A stretch of DNA of 64,000 bases from Prorocentrum cordatum (taxonomy: Eukaryota; Sar; Dinophyceae; Prorocentrales; Prorocentraceae). The notes under the pieces were generated by a model that saw only the letters and a program-made list of their open reading frames with translations, ran no database searches and had not been told where the DNA came from. Positions 33,358 to 46,849 of this stretch are shown piece after piece. Within the stretch, counting starts at the first letter, position 1. Each line of letters opens with the position of its first letter. The stretch covers positions 120,278 to 184,277 of the forward strand of contig CAUYUJ010017883.1 of assembly GCA_963575745.1 (NCBI GenBank), read 5' to 3'. The position numbers and the translations under genes were made by a program.

Positions 33358-34045
33358 CAGCGGGGATAAGAACTTTTGTAGCCATCTTGGCGTCGTCTTG
33401 ATGTCCCCATTGGGGTTTCCTGCGGGTCCTCTTGAGTTCCTCTTGGGGCCCTCTTGGGGCTCTTTTGGAAGGTCCTGGGATCTTCTCAGGTGCTCTTATG
33501 GTATGTATTTGGGCCTGTTCGGGCCCCCCGGAGGCCCTCTTTGGGGCCTCTTGGGAGCCCTGGAGGCCTCGTAGGGCCATCTTGGAGGGCGTCGATCAAA
33601 AGAAGGGTGTTCCCGAGTTCTTGCCTCCCCCTCAAGAGCCTTCAAAATCGCCTCACGGGGCCCTCTTGGGGCCCTCTTTGGGCGCTCTTGGGCAGTCTTG
33701 GGGCCGTCTTGGGAGCCTCCTGGGCCTCTCTTGGGCTCTCTTGGGCCTTCTGGAGCCATCTGGAGGCCTTAAAAGCTTTTTGGAAGCGAACAGGCGTGAA
33801 GACAACATTTTTGTTTGATTTCGAAGGGTTTCAGTCTCTTGAGGGATCCTCGGGGAGCTCCGAGAGAACTTGGAACCACCTTGTGGCTCTCTTTGGGCCT
33901 CTCGAAGGCTTGATGGAGGCCAGCTTGAACCATCTTGAGCTGATTCTCTGGAGCCATCTTGGAGGCCATTTTGGAACATCGGGTACCCCCTGGGAGCCGT
34001 TTTGGAGCCGTCTTGGGCGATATCACGCCCTGACACACCGCGGAA
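33358..34045 (+). repeat. CTCTTGGGCC minisatellite, block 5 (diverged)
   Basis: GGGGCCCTCTTGGGG-type units with more substitutions than earlier blocks. Confidence 0.65.
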
Positions 34046-34449
34046 CCCCACAACAATCTCAGGCAGGGGAAGGGGAGGGTACCCCTGCCCGAAGGACGGA
34101 TGGTGTTGGAAGAGAGAAGACCAAGATTGTTAGATCATCTACGCCCAGACGCCCATTCGTCTTACTTTATATAGTTTATTCGGCTCTGTGCACTGCCATG
34201 TCTGATACCTGACCAGTCCGTTCGGAGGAGTTCTTATACGATTCGAGAGACAGACCAGGGCACAGCAAGTTTGCACTTCAGGTGCTAGGACATCCCCGGT
34301 ACGCCGCCACTCTCCATACTTGCTTGGTTTGTTGTTATGTGTGTGTGTGTGTGTGCGTCCTGACGTGCCGTCCACGGTCAACGTGTCGATTGCGTTGGCA
34401 GCTGCAGGGAGAGGAGGATGACGATGAGGAGGAGGAGGAGGCCATTTCT
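34046..34449. other. Low-copy DNA, no gene recognised
   Basis: One (GT)n run at about 34,339-34,355 and a small GGA run near 34,425. No protein-like frame. Confidence 0.45.
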
Positions 34450-34455
34450 TTATTG

Positions 34456-34605
34456 CTTGGGGCATGACGGGCGTATGGCCCCCGCTCCCCCGCCCCCCAA
34501 GACGTAACGCTCCCCCCCCCCAGTGCGCTCCGGGCACTGCCGCCGTGCGCATTGGGATCCGCGTCGGTGTCCGCTTTGGAATCCGTATAGGTGTTTGGTC
34601 CGCAG

Positions 34606-34654
<49 letters not shown>

Positions 34655-36042
34655 TGTTCGTCGTCGTCGCTCGTGGTTCGTCGCTCGTCGCTCATCGTCG
34701 TCGTGCGCGCGGACGCGGCTGGAGCCTGTTTTCAAGTCCGGGCCGATGACGGCAATCATTTGAGGGGGAGTTGGTCGATGACGTCACGTTTCGCGCCGGC
34801 GGCGTTTGGGAATGGTTAGGAATGACGGAGGACGGGTAGCACGATGTCGGTGGCGATATGCACCACAACGCCTGCGTACATCACAGTGCCTGCGTGCACC
34901 ACAACGCTTGTGTACACCACACCGCCGATGTACACCACAGCAGCCGCGTGCGACACAGCGTCAGTTTGTGCCACCGTGCCTGCGGGCACAGCAGCTCCTG
35001 TGTACACCACAGCGCCTCCGTACACCACATCAGCCGTGCGCAACACAGCACCAGTGTACACCACAATGCTTGCGTGCATTGCAGTGCCTGTGTACGCCAC
35101 GGCGCCTGTGTGCACCACATCAGCCGTGTGCAACACAGCACCATTGTTGTGTATAGAATTTCAGAAGGAATCTTTGTGGCAAAATGGAGCGCATGTGGAT
35201 TCCAGAGAAAACAATGGAAAACAAATCCTCATGGAGCGCCGCTGGAATTTACGAGTCCCCCCGAGTCCGCCCGCATCACCCTAACTCCCATTTGCGTCCA
35301 GGAGGCTCCAGCAGCTAAACTGGCGGTCCGAGAACCAAGTGGACCGATTCAATCGACCATTCTGCGGTGCACGCTGAGATGCGCACGTGCTTTGTAACGC
35401 CAAGCCGCACGACAGGGGGTAAGAGGGAGGAAAAGGAGGACGAGGAGGAGGAGGAGGAAAAGGAGGAGGTGGAAGAGGAGGGAGGGAAAAACGTTGCATT
35501 CGATTATCAGAACTTTCCTGGCGTGGCGTTTAGTTGTCCGCGTCAGATCCTGACGTACATGCTCGTTCTACCTGTCCTATGCGCGCAGGCATTGTGGTGT
35601 ACCCCAGCGCTGCGTTGCACGCGGATGCTGTGGTGTAGACAGTCGTTGTGGCGTGCACAGGCGCTGCGGTGCACGCAAGCACTGGTGTACACAGGCAGTG
35701 TGTCGCACATGGCTGCTGCGGTGTATGTACACCGGCGCTGTAGTGCTCCCAAATATTGCGGTATACACGGGTGGTGCGTTGCACACGGCTGTTGCGGTGT
35801 GCGTAGGCGCTGTGGTGCACACGCGCGGTGTGGTGGACGCGAGCGTTGTGGTGTACACAGGCGCAATGGGCAGATCGCCACTTACATGCTGCTCGCGTCG
35901 TCGTCGTCGCTCGTCGCTCGTCGCTCGTCGCGTCGTGCGCGCGGGCGCGGCTGTGGTGCCGGAACCACACGGCCGGGGGGGGGGGGGGCGTCACGTCATA
36001 CCCCCCCCCACCCTCCCCCCCCATGACGCCCGTCATCGCCGA
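34456..36042. repeat. Inverted composite repeat
   Basis: Outer ends are inverted: ATGACGGGCGTATGG near 34,464 and CCATGACGCCCGTCAT near 36,021. The inner arrays are inverted too: GTGGCGATATGCACCACAAC then CACCACAGCGCCTGTGTACA-type units (34,850-35,145), against their reverse complement (35,575-35,877, ending TGGGCAGATCGCCAC). Between them lies a 420-bp spacer with no recognised gene. A GTCGTCGTCGCTCGTCG block ending GTGCGCGCGG.CGCGGCTG is present on both sides (34,608-34,722 and 35,893-35,952) but in direct orientation. Confidence 0.6.
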
Positions 36043-36057
36043 ACATAAAAAACGCCT

Positions 36058-36320
36058 TCGAGGAGGAGGAGGAGGAGGAGGAAAAGGAGGAGGAGAAGGA
36101 GGAGGAGGAGGAGGAGGACGAGGAGGAGGAGGAGGAGGAGGAGGAGGAGGAGGAGGAGGAGGAGGAGGAGGAGGAGGAGGAGGAGGAGGAGGAGGAGGAG
36201 GAGGAGGAGGAGGAGGAGGAGGAGGAGGAGGAGGGAGGAAAAGGAGGAGGAGAAGGAGGAGGAGGAGGAGCAGGAGGGGGAGGAGGATGAGGAGGCGGAA
36301 GAGGAGAAGGCGGAGGGAGG

Positions 36321-36406
<86 letters not shown>

Positions 36407-36413
36407 CATGATC

Positions 36414-36456
<43 letters not shown>

Positions 36457-36500
36457 GGAGGAGGAGGAGGAGGAGGAGGAGGAGGAGGAGGAGGAGGGCG
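36058..36500. repeat. (GGA)n joined to (ATG)n
   Basis: About 250 bp of GGA (36,058-36,320), about 135 bp of ATG with two ATC interruptions, then GGA again to 36,495. Confidence 0.95.
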
Positions 36501-36980
36501 GGCTTCCGGGCGGAGCGCGCACGGCTCCGACGCTCGTCTCGTCTCGCCAGCGCGTTCGGGAGGGGGGGGGCTCCTGCCCCCTTCCCGCCGCTCCTCCTGG
36601 CCGCTCCCCCTGCTCCTGCAGCTGCTCCTCCTCCTCCTCCTCCTCCTCCTCCTCCTCCTCCTCCTCCTCCTCCCTCGCCTGCTCGATCCTCGGTCCTCGG
36701 TCCTCGATCCTTGATCCTCCTCTTCCCCCTCGCCGTCGACCCCTCGGGACGCACAGGGCCAGTGCATGCCTTGCGGCGGCTCCGTGCAGTTCGGGGCCTG
36801 CGGCGTGGGCGGCGGCGGCGGCGTGGGCGGCGGCCAGGTGATGTGCTACATGGCGGGGCGGCGGGCGGCGGGGAGGGAGGGAGCAGGAGGCTTGAGGGAG
36901 GAGGGTGGGAGGGAGGGGGGGCAGGAGGGAGGAGGGAGGACCTGAAGGCGGCGGAGGGAGGGGGCAGGAGGGAGGCTGAC
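36501..36980. other. GC-rich DNA with a CTC run
   Basis: CTC triplets at 36,624-36,672; otherwise GGC/GGA-rich sequence. No gene recognised. Confidence 0.5.
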
Positions 36981-40074
<3,094 letters not shown>

Positions 40075-40075
<1 letters not shown>

Positions 40076-40182
40076 GAGGAAGAGGAGGAGGAGGAGGACG
40101 AGGAGGAGGAGGAGGAGGAGGAGGAGGGGGAGGGGGAGGGGGAGGAGGAGGAAGAGGAGGAGGAGGAGGGGGAGGAGGAGGA
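40075..40182. repeat. (GGA)n microsatellite
   Basis: GGA triplets with GGGGGA and AGA variants directly after the GAT domain and directly before the dispersed repeat below. Confidence 0.9.
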
Positions 40183-40535
40183 CAAGTGTAAACCCAAGAG
40201 TCATCAACGATGTTGGAATTAACCCTCCCTCCAAGCTCCCTCTTCATAGGCTCCTACACTTTCTCATTTCCATTGGGGGGACTGCCTCGTTGGAAGACAT
40301 CCGTTTGAAGACCTTGAAGCATGCCAAACGACCCGCCCTAAATCCGTGAAGCTCTTGCAAACTGTTGAAAGCGAATATGCGCGGCGCTAAGGCGAGAGCC
40401 ACATTTTGAAAGCGACCCGCCCTCAATCCGTAAAGCTTTGGCAAACTTTTAAAATGAATGTGCGCGGCTAAGGCGAGAGCCACATCTTGAAAACGACCCG
40501 CCTTCCATCTGTGAAACTGTTGTGATTTTCAAGCT
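40183..40535 (-). repeat. Dispersed repeat with 83-bp tandem units, copy 2 (inverted)
   Basis: Reverse complement of 17,930-18,620: the conserved module (CCAAGAGTCATCAACGATG, CCCTCCCTCCAAGCTCCCTC, CTGCCTCGTTGGAAGAC) comes first, then two to three 83-bp units with GGCGAGAGCCACATTTTGAA. It lacks most of the spacer of copy 1. The GGA array borders its outer end. Confidence 0.75.
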
Positions 40536-42850
40536 TCAGGGTCATCAGTGGTGAGGAAGTCTCAGGCGAAACGCCCGGCCCGCCCTAAAACTGGCCTCGT
40601 GGTGCGATAAGGAAAGGGAATGGTGGAGGAGGAGGAGGAGGAGGACAGTAGGCAGGAGTTGGAGGAGGAGGAGGAGGCGGAAACGGAAGAGAAGGAGCCG
40701 GGTGAAACGAGAGTTAAGGGGGGACCAGGTGGTGGAGGGTGAAGCATTTTGGACAAAGCGCGAGATGATTTTCAGGAGGCTCGGCCAGGGTAGTGATGGT
40801 CCACGTCAGCAGCTGGTGCCCGCTCGGATTCTGTTGGACCTGCTTACATTGAGCGCTATGAAACCCTTCAGAGCTTTTGGTGTCCTGTTTGAAGTCGTAA
40901 TGCAAATGGCTTGAGTGAGCCTCAGGTAGGCCTCCACTGTGGGTTGCTCTAGCCAAGTGTTTAGGCCTGACACCCGTCCAGCCAGCAGAGGGGCAGTACA
41001 GGGCCCTTCGCTGGTAAGCTGGCAGGCATCGCGCTCATTGCCCCTTTGTAGTTTGTGCGCTCTTGAGAGGATCAGAGATAAAAGGCAAGCATCGGCACGG
41101 ACGTCGCATCTTTATCAGGAGGAGGAGGAGGATGAGGACCAGAGGAAGCCCAGCATGCGCAAACGACGCTGCAATACACTCGTCGAAGGTCCCTTTCGCA
41201 CAACTCCCTGCAGGCATTCCTCTCACGACGGGAAGCGCCCCCTTGAAAGGCGAGCGCCGCATCGTCAATCCTGTGAGGGCCCCGTTCTGAAAAAAAAAAG
41301 CCGCCCTGCGTCCGTGCACGTATGGTACATCTATATACAGGCTTCGGAACACAACGCCTCCCCCTCCCCCCAATGTTCAAAGTTGGCGGTGGGTCCGATG
41401 AGATGCACTGCGACCGCAGTCTCCCCCGCGCGTGAAACATTGAGTTTGGGGGGGGAGTGTTCAGTATTTGTTCCCTCTACCGTATTCCTGGCAATGTGTC
41501 TGAGAAGGTCTCAATCAAGCGAGATGCCCCTGGTCAAAAGGAACCGCCCTCCATCCTTGTGATTGTTGCGCACCCTTGCATACATGTCTGGTCAGAGCAG
41601 CTGTCGAAGTCAAGTGAGGGCACCCTTTCGAACATGAACCGCCCTCCATCCTTGCGCTCGTCGGGATTTTTAAAGACGAATGTACATGGCGCTATGGAAC
41701 GAACCCCATTTTGAAGCACCAACTGCCCTCCTACTGACATGTCTGCTGTTGCGCCGATGAGATTTGTTTGCATTCGGAAGCGATATTTTGCAGTCGCCAT
41801 CCCGTAGGTGCAACTTTCTCAAGCTCAGAAGAATCAAGTTGCCTTGAATCGGACAGTGGAAGTTCGATGCGCATTTCAGCTGATATTGTCATGGGTATGC
41901 ATTTGTTTTCACATGTTTGTTTCGCCTCCAGCCTACCAGGGGGATGCCACAGTGAAACCCGGTTAAAGTGTCACATCCCTCGCGACACACATAGGTTTCA
42001 ATCTTGGGATTGCACTCTTTCAGAAACAGAGAAGGATTCTGAGGCCCCGTGGGGGCTCCTGGGACCTCCAGGCGCTTCCCTGAAGACTTCTCTAGCGGAC
42101 CATCTGAAGGTCCTTTCGATGTCGTCGGAAGTTTCTGAAAACTCCGTGGAGGCTACGACAAAGCTCCTGGAAGCGCCTGGGGGGGGGTCCTCCTGGGCGG
42201 TCCTCAGAAGTCCCCCGAGGATTACCGAAAGTGGCTGGTGTCACTCGGGGCCGCTGGAAGCGCAGGAGGGTGGCTGCATCAGACATGTAATGTGCGTTCC
42301 AGGTTGAACGGTTCGCGCGGTGTCTCAGAGCCCACGTCGTCAAGGCAGGAACATTCCATAGGAAAGAGGGCTCGAACTGGGAGCTGAGCCGGGGAACACG
42401 CACTTTGGCTATGGGGTGCGCTTTCCATAGCTCAGTGTTTGATTAGTTCTGGTCTGAGGCTGCAGCGTTGGCTGAATGTTCGACGTGAGCTCGTGAGCAC
42501 ATTTGTTGTGCAAGCTTAGTCTGTCCTGTTACCGACTAGTCCTGTCAGACTTCGCGCCGCAGTCACAGTCGACGTCAGTCAAAGGCTTCGTAGAAGGCGT
42601 CTATACACGACCGCGGCTAGGAGGGCCTATATACGCAATCCTAGGGTCCAGGATGTCCCCTGCCGGGTACGGCGATGGCGTATGGACGACTTCTCTGCGT
42701 AAGAGGAGCCGGTGGACGGTGTGGTTTTGTGCTCCCATATCGCCCAGGGCAACCGCGCCGCCACTGCGAGCGCACAGGGGGCGGGGGGGGCAGGTGCCCA
42801 TGCCGCAGCAGGACGCCGGGTGCGCCATGCAGATGCCGAACATGGGCGCG
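40536..42850. other. Low-copy DNA; degenerate relatives of the 83-bp repeat at 41.2-41.7 kb
   Basis: GGA run at 40,624-40,680 and a small one near 41,120. At 41,190-41,720 phrases such as CGAACCCCATTTTGAAGCACC, GAACCGCCCTCCATCC and GACGAATGTACATGGCGCTA resemble eroded 83-bp units. Around 42,040-42,240 there are CTCTTGGG-like words. No protein domain found. Confidence 0.4.
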
Positions 42851-42854
42851 CCGT

Positions 42855-42965
42855 GCCGAAGCTTCTCTCTCTCTCTTTCTCTCTCGCTGTATCTCTCTCT
42901 CTCTCTCTCTTTCTCTCTCCGTCCCGCTCTCCCTGTCTCTCGCTCTCCCCTGGTCTCCTTCTCTC
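42855..42965. repeat. (CT)n microsatellite
   Basis: CTCTCT with T and G interruptions. Confidence 0.9.
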
Positions 42966-43680
42966 CATACTGAGTGTCTGTTTTCCACGGTAGCCAGCGT
43001 GGACCCCAAACAGTGTTTGTCTGGTAATTTCTCACGTGCAACGCGTTACGCGTTATATATATGGAGCAATATGTGGTGCACTTGACGTGGTGCAATCTGC
43101 TGTGCAAGCTATCTTGTGCAATTACTTTCTGTTCACAGTGCTTGTGATCTCCACTGCTCGCGCAATCATCCCACCCTCCCACCTGCAACTTGGTTTGTAA
43201 AACGAGTGTTTGGTGTTAGCTGGTGCATCTCTGCGGCCGCGCTAGCCCGCGCATGCTCGCGCGCCTCTGCCAGCTAGTTTGGCGCGACCGACGCGGCCGA
43301 GGTGGCGCTGACCGCTGGGCACTTCCAGCGGGCACTTCCGTGCGAGTCGGCGACTTGGGCGGGCGCTGTACTATGGCAACGCCGATACTGGTAGACACGA
43401 TGATGATAGTAGCGATATTGGTGGCGATGATGACAATGACGACGACAATGCCAACGACGGTGCCGATGTTGAATCACGCCGACGACGATGACGGCACCCT
43501 CGCGTTGGTGGTGAAAGTTTAGGAAGGAGTTCGACATGCGTGCGCGGCCGACGCCGGAGAGTGGCCCGCATGGTATCATTTGACACGGATCGTGCCTCTC
43601 CAGCGCTCGCGCGCGAGGGCGTTCGAATGATTTCGCGACAGGCCTGTCTGGCCGAATTTTATAAACAAGTCGAGGACGTA
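42966..43680. other. Low-copy DNA, no gene recognised
   Basis: A short GATGATAGTAGCGATATTGG triplet-rich patch near 43,400-43,480 and CGCG-rich sequence near 43,240-43,320. No domain seen. Confidence 0.4.
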
Positions 43681-43684
43681 TGGC

Positions 43685-43925
43685 TTTCTTAAGAGGCCGC
43701 TAGACGCGGTCAAGGGAAGGCGGAAACCGTGGTGTCCCAGGGCGCCCCCGTGGCCGCGAGACGCGGCCAACGGGAGGTATTTTGGGGCGCCCAAACATGA
43801 ACCCGTTGTCCTGGACGCCCCACCCGGCCGCTGGACGCGGCCAAAAGGTGGGCGCACGGGGGGCGTTCCAGGTTGAAGCCGTGGTGTCCCGAGGCGGCCC
43901 CGCGGCCGCGAACCAAGGCCAGGGG
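43685..43925. repeat. ~80-bp tandem repeat (GACGCGGCCAA units)
   Basis: Three to four degenerate units with GCTAGACGCGGTCAAGGGA, GCGAGACGCGGCCAACGGGA and GCTGGACGCGGCCAAAAGG; GTGGTGTCCC(A/G)GGGCGSCCCCG appears near 43,730 and 43,885. Confidence 0.65.
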
Positions 43926-44124
43926 GGGGCTAGAAGAAAGGTCCCCGGATTCCCCCAAACGCCTTCGACGGGCACCTCATCGATTCCTTTTGGGTTTGAA
44001 GTATCAAACCGCCAACAATCCACAGCCTTGAGCCACACGGTGCCTGAGCTATCCCGTGAACCACCGCCAAAGCCCGTAACGCTCTTCCGCCTTCATCCCA
44101 AGCCACCTCAGCCGTCCAGCGCGG

Positions 44125-44810
44125 TCTATCCACCATGACACCTGGTTCGACGCTTCATCAAGTAAACTATCGCCCGCATCGTTACGCCTGCATCCTCGTA
44201 GATCCGTGATACACTGCATCATTGCGCCTGCAGCCTGGCCTCGCCACGGCCGCACTCTTGTACCCGCGCGCCTGAGACAGTATGTCACCTGACGCCTGCG
44301 CCACTGCATCATCGAGCCTGGGCCCCCCTGCCTTCGGTACTGGTTCAGAGACAGGTGCGCCCTGATATTCACCCCCAATGACGATTCTACACTCATCCGT
44401 ATCCCATCGTGTTTTTTTTTGTTTTGATTTGATCTGCCCCTCTGTTATCTGAATGTCAGGCCCTCCGTCCTCTTCGGGCCTCGGGCCTTCATCCGCTACT
44501 CTTTTGCAGCCTTGGGTCCTGCGTTACCTGGTCCATCCCGCCAGCAACTGCTGGAGTCATTGCAAGGCCGCGCCACCGCCGTCGCCCAGCAAGCCTAACT
44601 AATGCACTATCATGGCACCTGCTCCTATGCTTCATGAGAACTGACATCCTGCATCGTTATGTCCGCATCCCTGCAACCACAATCTTGACACACCGCATCA
44701 TCACGCCTGCGCCGTTGCCTCGTGACGGCTGCGACTCTGTACCCGCGCGCCTGAGTTTCCGCAGCTATTGGGGCCTGCGTCATTGCATCATCGACCCTAG
44801 CGTCTCCTCT
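44125..44810. repeat. ~200-bp direct duplication
   Basis: The sequence from CACCATGACACCTGGTTCGA (44,130) through GCCTGCAGCC and CTTGTACCCGCGCGCCTGAG is repeated at 44,615-44,800 (ATCATGGCACCTGCTCC through TCTGTACCCGCGCGCCTGAG). Low-copy DNA separates them. Confidence 0.6.
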
Positions 44811-44949
44811 CCATGGGGTCTCCGTTTTACTTCGAACTCGCCGAGAACTATGTGATCTGAGACTATGTCGAGAACTATGTGATCTGAGATTCTAGGGCCG
44901 AGGCCCTACCGCGCCGCCCTGCCCAGGGCCGGATCCCTGGATCCGACGG

Positions 44950-45395
44950 TTGCGCGCTCGCTCGCTCGCTCGCTCGCTCGCTTCGAACTCGCCCCACACC
45001 TTCCGAGACACACATCTATATATGTATATATATGTATACATGTGTATATATTTAGGTGTGTGTGCACATATGTGTGTATACACATACACACATCACACCA
45101 TACCATACCACAACACAACACAACACAACACAACACAACACAACACAACACAACACAACACAACACACAACAACGTAACACATCACAATACATCACAACA
45201 CAACACAGCACATCACAATCCAGCACAACAAAACACAGCACAACACAATGCAACGCAACTCAACACAACGCAACATAGCACAACACACCACACCATAACA
45301 CACCATAACACACCATACCACACCACACAACACAACACACCACACCATAACACAACACAACACAACATAACACAGCACAGCACACCAAACACGGG
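44950..45395. repeat. CTCG, (TATG) and (ACAAC)n short repeats
   Basis: CTCGCTCG tetramers at 44,957-44,982, a TATATG-rich patch at 45,012-45,080, then AACAC pentanucleotides at 45,105-45,390. Confidence 0.92.
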
Positions 45396-46062
45396 TTGTG
45401 TGCACTCCAGGTTGTGTGTAAGACGGGCGAACCCTCAGACCTGAGGGTGCAAAGAGATGCTTCAAAGGAAAAAGTCATTGCCAGCGCCCCAGGCCCCATC
45501 TTTTTGCGGCATCTTTCGAGCCGCATCGATCTGTGAGGCCCCTGGGGGCCCGAAGCCGGGCGAAAACGGGCTGTCCCGCGGTTGTCCTGGGGCTGTCCCG
45601 GGGAGACGCTCCCAGTGCGGCCAGGGTTGTCCCGGGGTTGTTCCAAGGCTGTCGTCGGGCTGTGCCGCAGTGTTAATTCAGAAATAGTCAAACCATAGTC
45701 TGGGGACGATTTCCCGACTCTTTTTGATCATGTTTGCATTTTTAAAACCATTTTAATTTGCTCTTCCGAAACCCGCCTGTAGGAGGACATGCCCGACCCC
45801 CCCCCCACGATTTCTAAGGGGGGGTGGTTGGGGGGGTGTTCAATTTCCTCCGGGAGGCCCCACCCCCCTCAGAAATCGTTGGGTGCGGGGCAGGGTTCGC
45901 ATGTGGCCACCTAGCCTGACCGTGGTGGTCCCCATGGGGTCCCCCGTGGCTGTCCCGCGGTCCTCTCTGGCGCGCGCGACGGCGCCGCGCCCCCTGGCGG
46001 TGCGGCCCGCGCCGCGCCGACGCGGCGGGGCTGGTGGCCCAGGCAGGGGCAGAGAGGCACGC
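45396..46062. other. Low-copy DNA with dispersed-repeat copy 2
   Basis: 45,685-45,800 matches the repeat at 5,000-5,090 (AATAGTC, GGGGACGATTTCCCGA, CCGCCTGTAGGAGGACATGC). GTCCCGGGG/GTTGTCC words repeat at 45,565-45,655. No gene recognised. Confidence 0.5.
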
Positions 46063-46220
46063 AAGCGTTGCTTGGCGTGACATTGCCGGGGGAGTGTGGG
46101 GGAGGACAAAGGCGGAGGAGGACAGGCGAGGAGGAGGAGGAGGAGGAGGAGGAGGAGGAGGAGGAGGAGGAGGAGGAGGAGGCGGAGGAGGAAGCGTTGC
46201 TTGGCGTGACATTGCCGGGG
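46063..46220. repeat. 28-bp direct repeat flanking a (GGA)n array
   Basis: AAGCGTTGCTTGGCGTGACA followed by TTGCCGGGG occurs at 46,063-46,091 and again at 46,192-46,220. The interval holds a short unique piece and about 65 bp of GGA. It looks like a target-site duplication or an unequal-crossover scar. Confidence 0.7.
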
Positions 46221-46436
46221 GGGGGGGGGGGGGGCAGGAGGTTCTACGGGTTGACTGCGTACGCTTCTCCGAGGCAGCCCCAGCCCCGCGGGACCGGCCG
46301 CGGGCGCCCTCTCCCGGCCCCGAGGATTTGCGGGCGGAGGGACCCCCCCTGTGTTTGGTCGGTCGCGAGGCTCACGGGCGAACGGCCTCCGCGTGCCCTT
46401 TTTTGCGGCCCCCCAGGTTTTGATGGTCCAGAGCGC
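46221..46436. other. GC-rich low-copy DNA
   Basis: Nothing recognised between a G run (46,208-46,224) and the next GGA array. Confidence 0.4.
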
Positions 46437-46699
46437 GCGAGGGAGGAGGGAGGAGGGAAACGGGGAGGAGGAGGAGGAGGAGGAGGAGGAGGAGGAGGAG
46501 GAGGAGGAGGAGGAGGAGGAGGAGGAGGAGGAGGGAGGAAACGGGGAGGAGGAGGAGGAGGATGAGGAGGAGGAGGGGAGGAGGAGGAGGAGGGAGGAGG
46601 AGGAGGAGGAGGAGGAGGAGGAGGAGAAGGAGAAGGAGGAGGAGGAGAGAAACGGGGAGGAGGAGGAGGAGGAGGAGGAGGAGGAGGAGGAGGAGGAAG
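46437..46699. repeat. (GGA)n array on the 5-prime side of the LINE
   Basis: GGA triplets with three copies of the interruption AAACGGGGAGG (about 46,458, 46,540 and 46,650). The same interruption occurs in the array on the 3-prime side at about 52,624, suggesting one array split by the insertion. Confidence 0.9.
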
Positions 46700-46740
46700 T
46701 CCGTAGCCATTTTGGCTCAAGTCCGTAGCCATCGGCTCAG
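46700..46740 (+). other. Dinoflagellate spliced leader followed by a relict leader
   Basis: 46,700-46,721 matches the 22-nt dinoflagellate spliced leader at every position (TCCGTAGCCAT then TTTGGCTCAAG, with T at the variable first base). 46,722-46,740 is a second copy with a 3-nt net loss (TCCGTAGCCAT then CGGCTCAG). Leaders are added to mRNA by trans-splicing, so a leader in the genome at the 5-prime end of a retroelement marks reverse transcription of a mature trans-spliced RNA; two in tandem mark at least two such rounds. Confidence 0.93.
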
Positions 46741-46849
46741 GACTTGGCTTCAGTGGCGGGGGGGAGGGACGGCCCCCACTGCGTTCTCTCCTGTCGCGCG
46801 CGCGCCTGCCGCCCGCGCTGTCAGGTGACTTCTTTGTGTCAGTTCCGCA

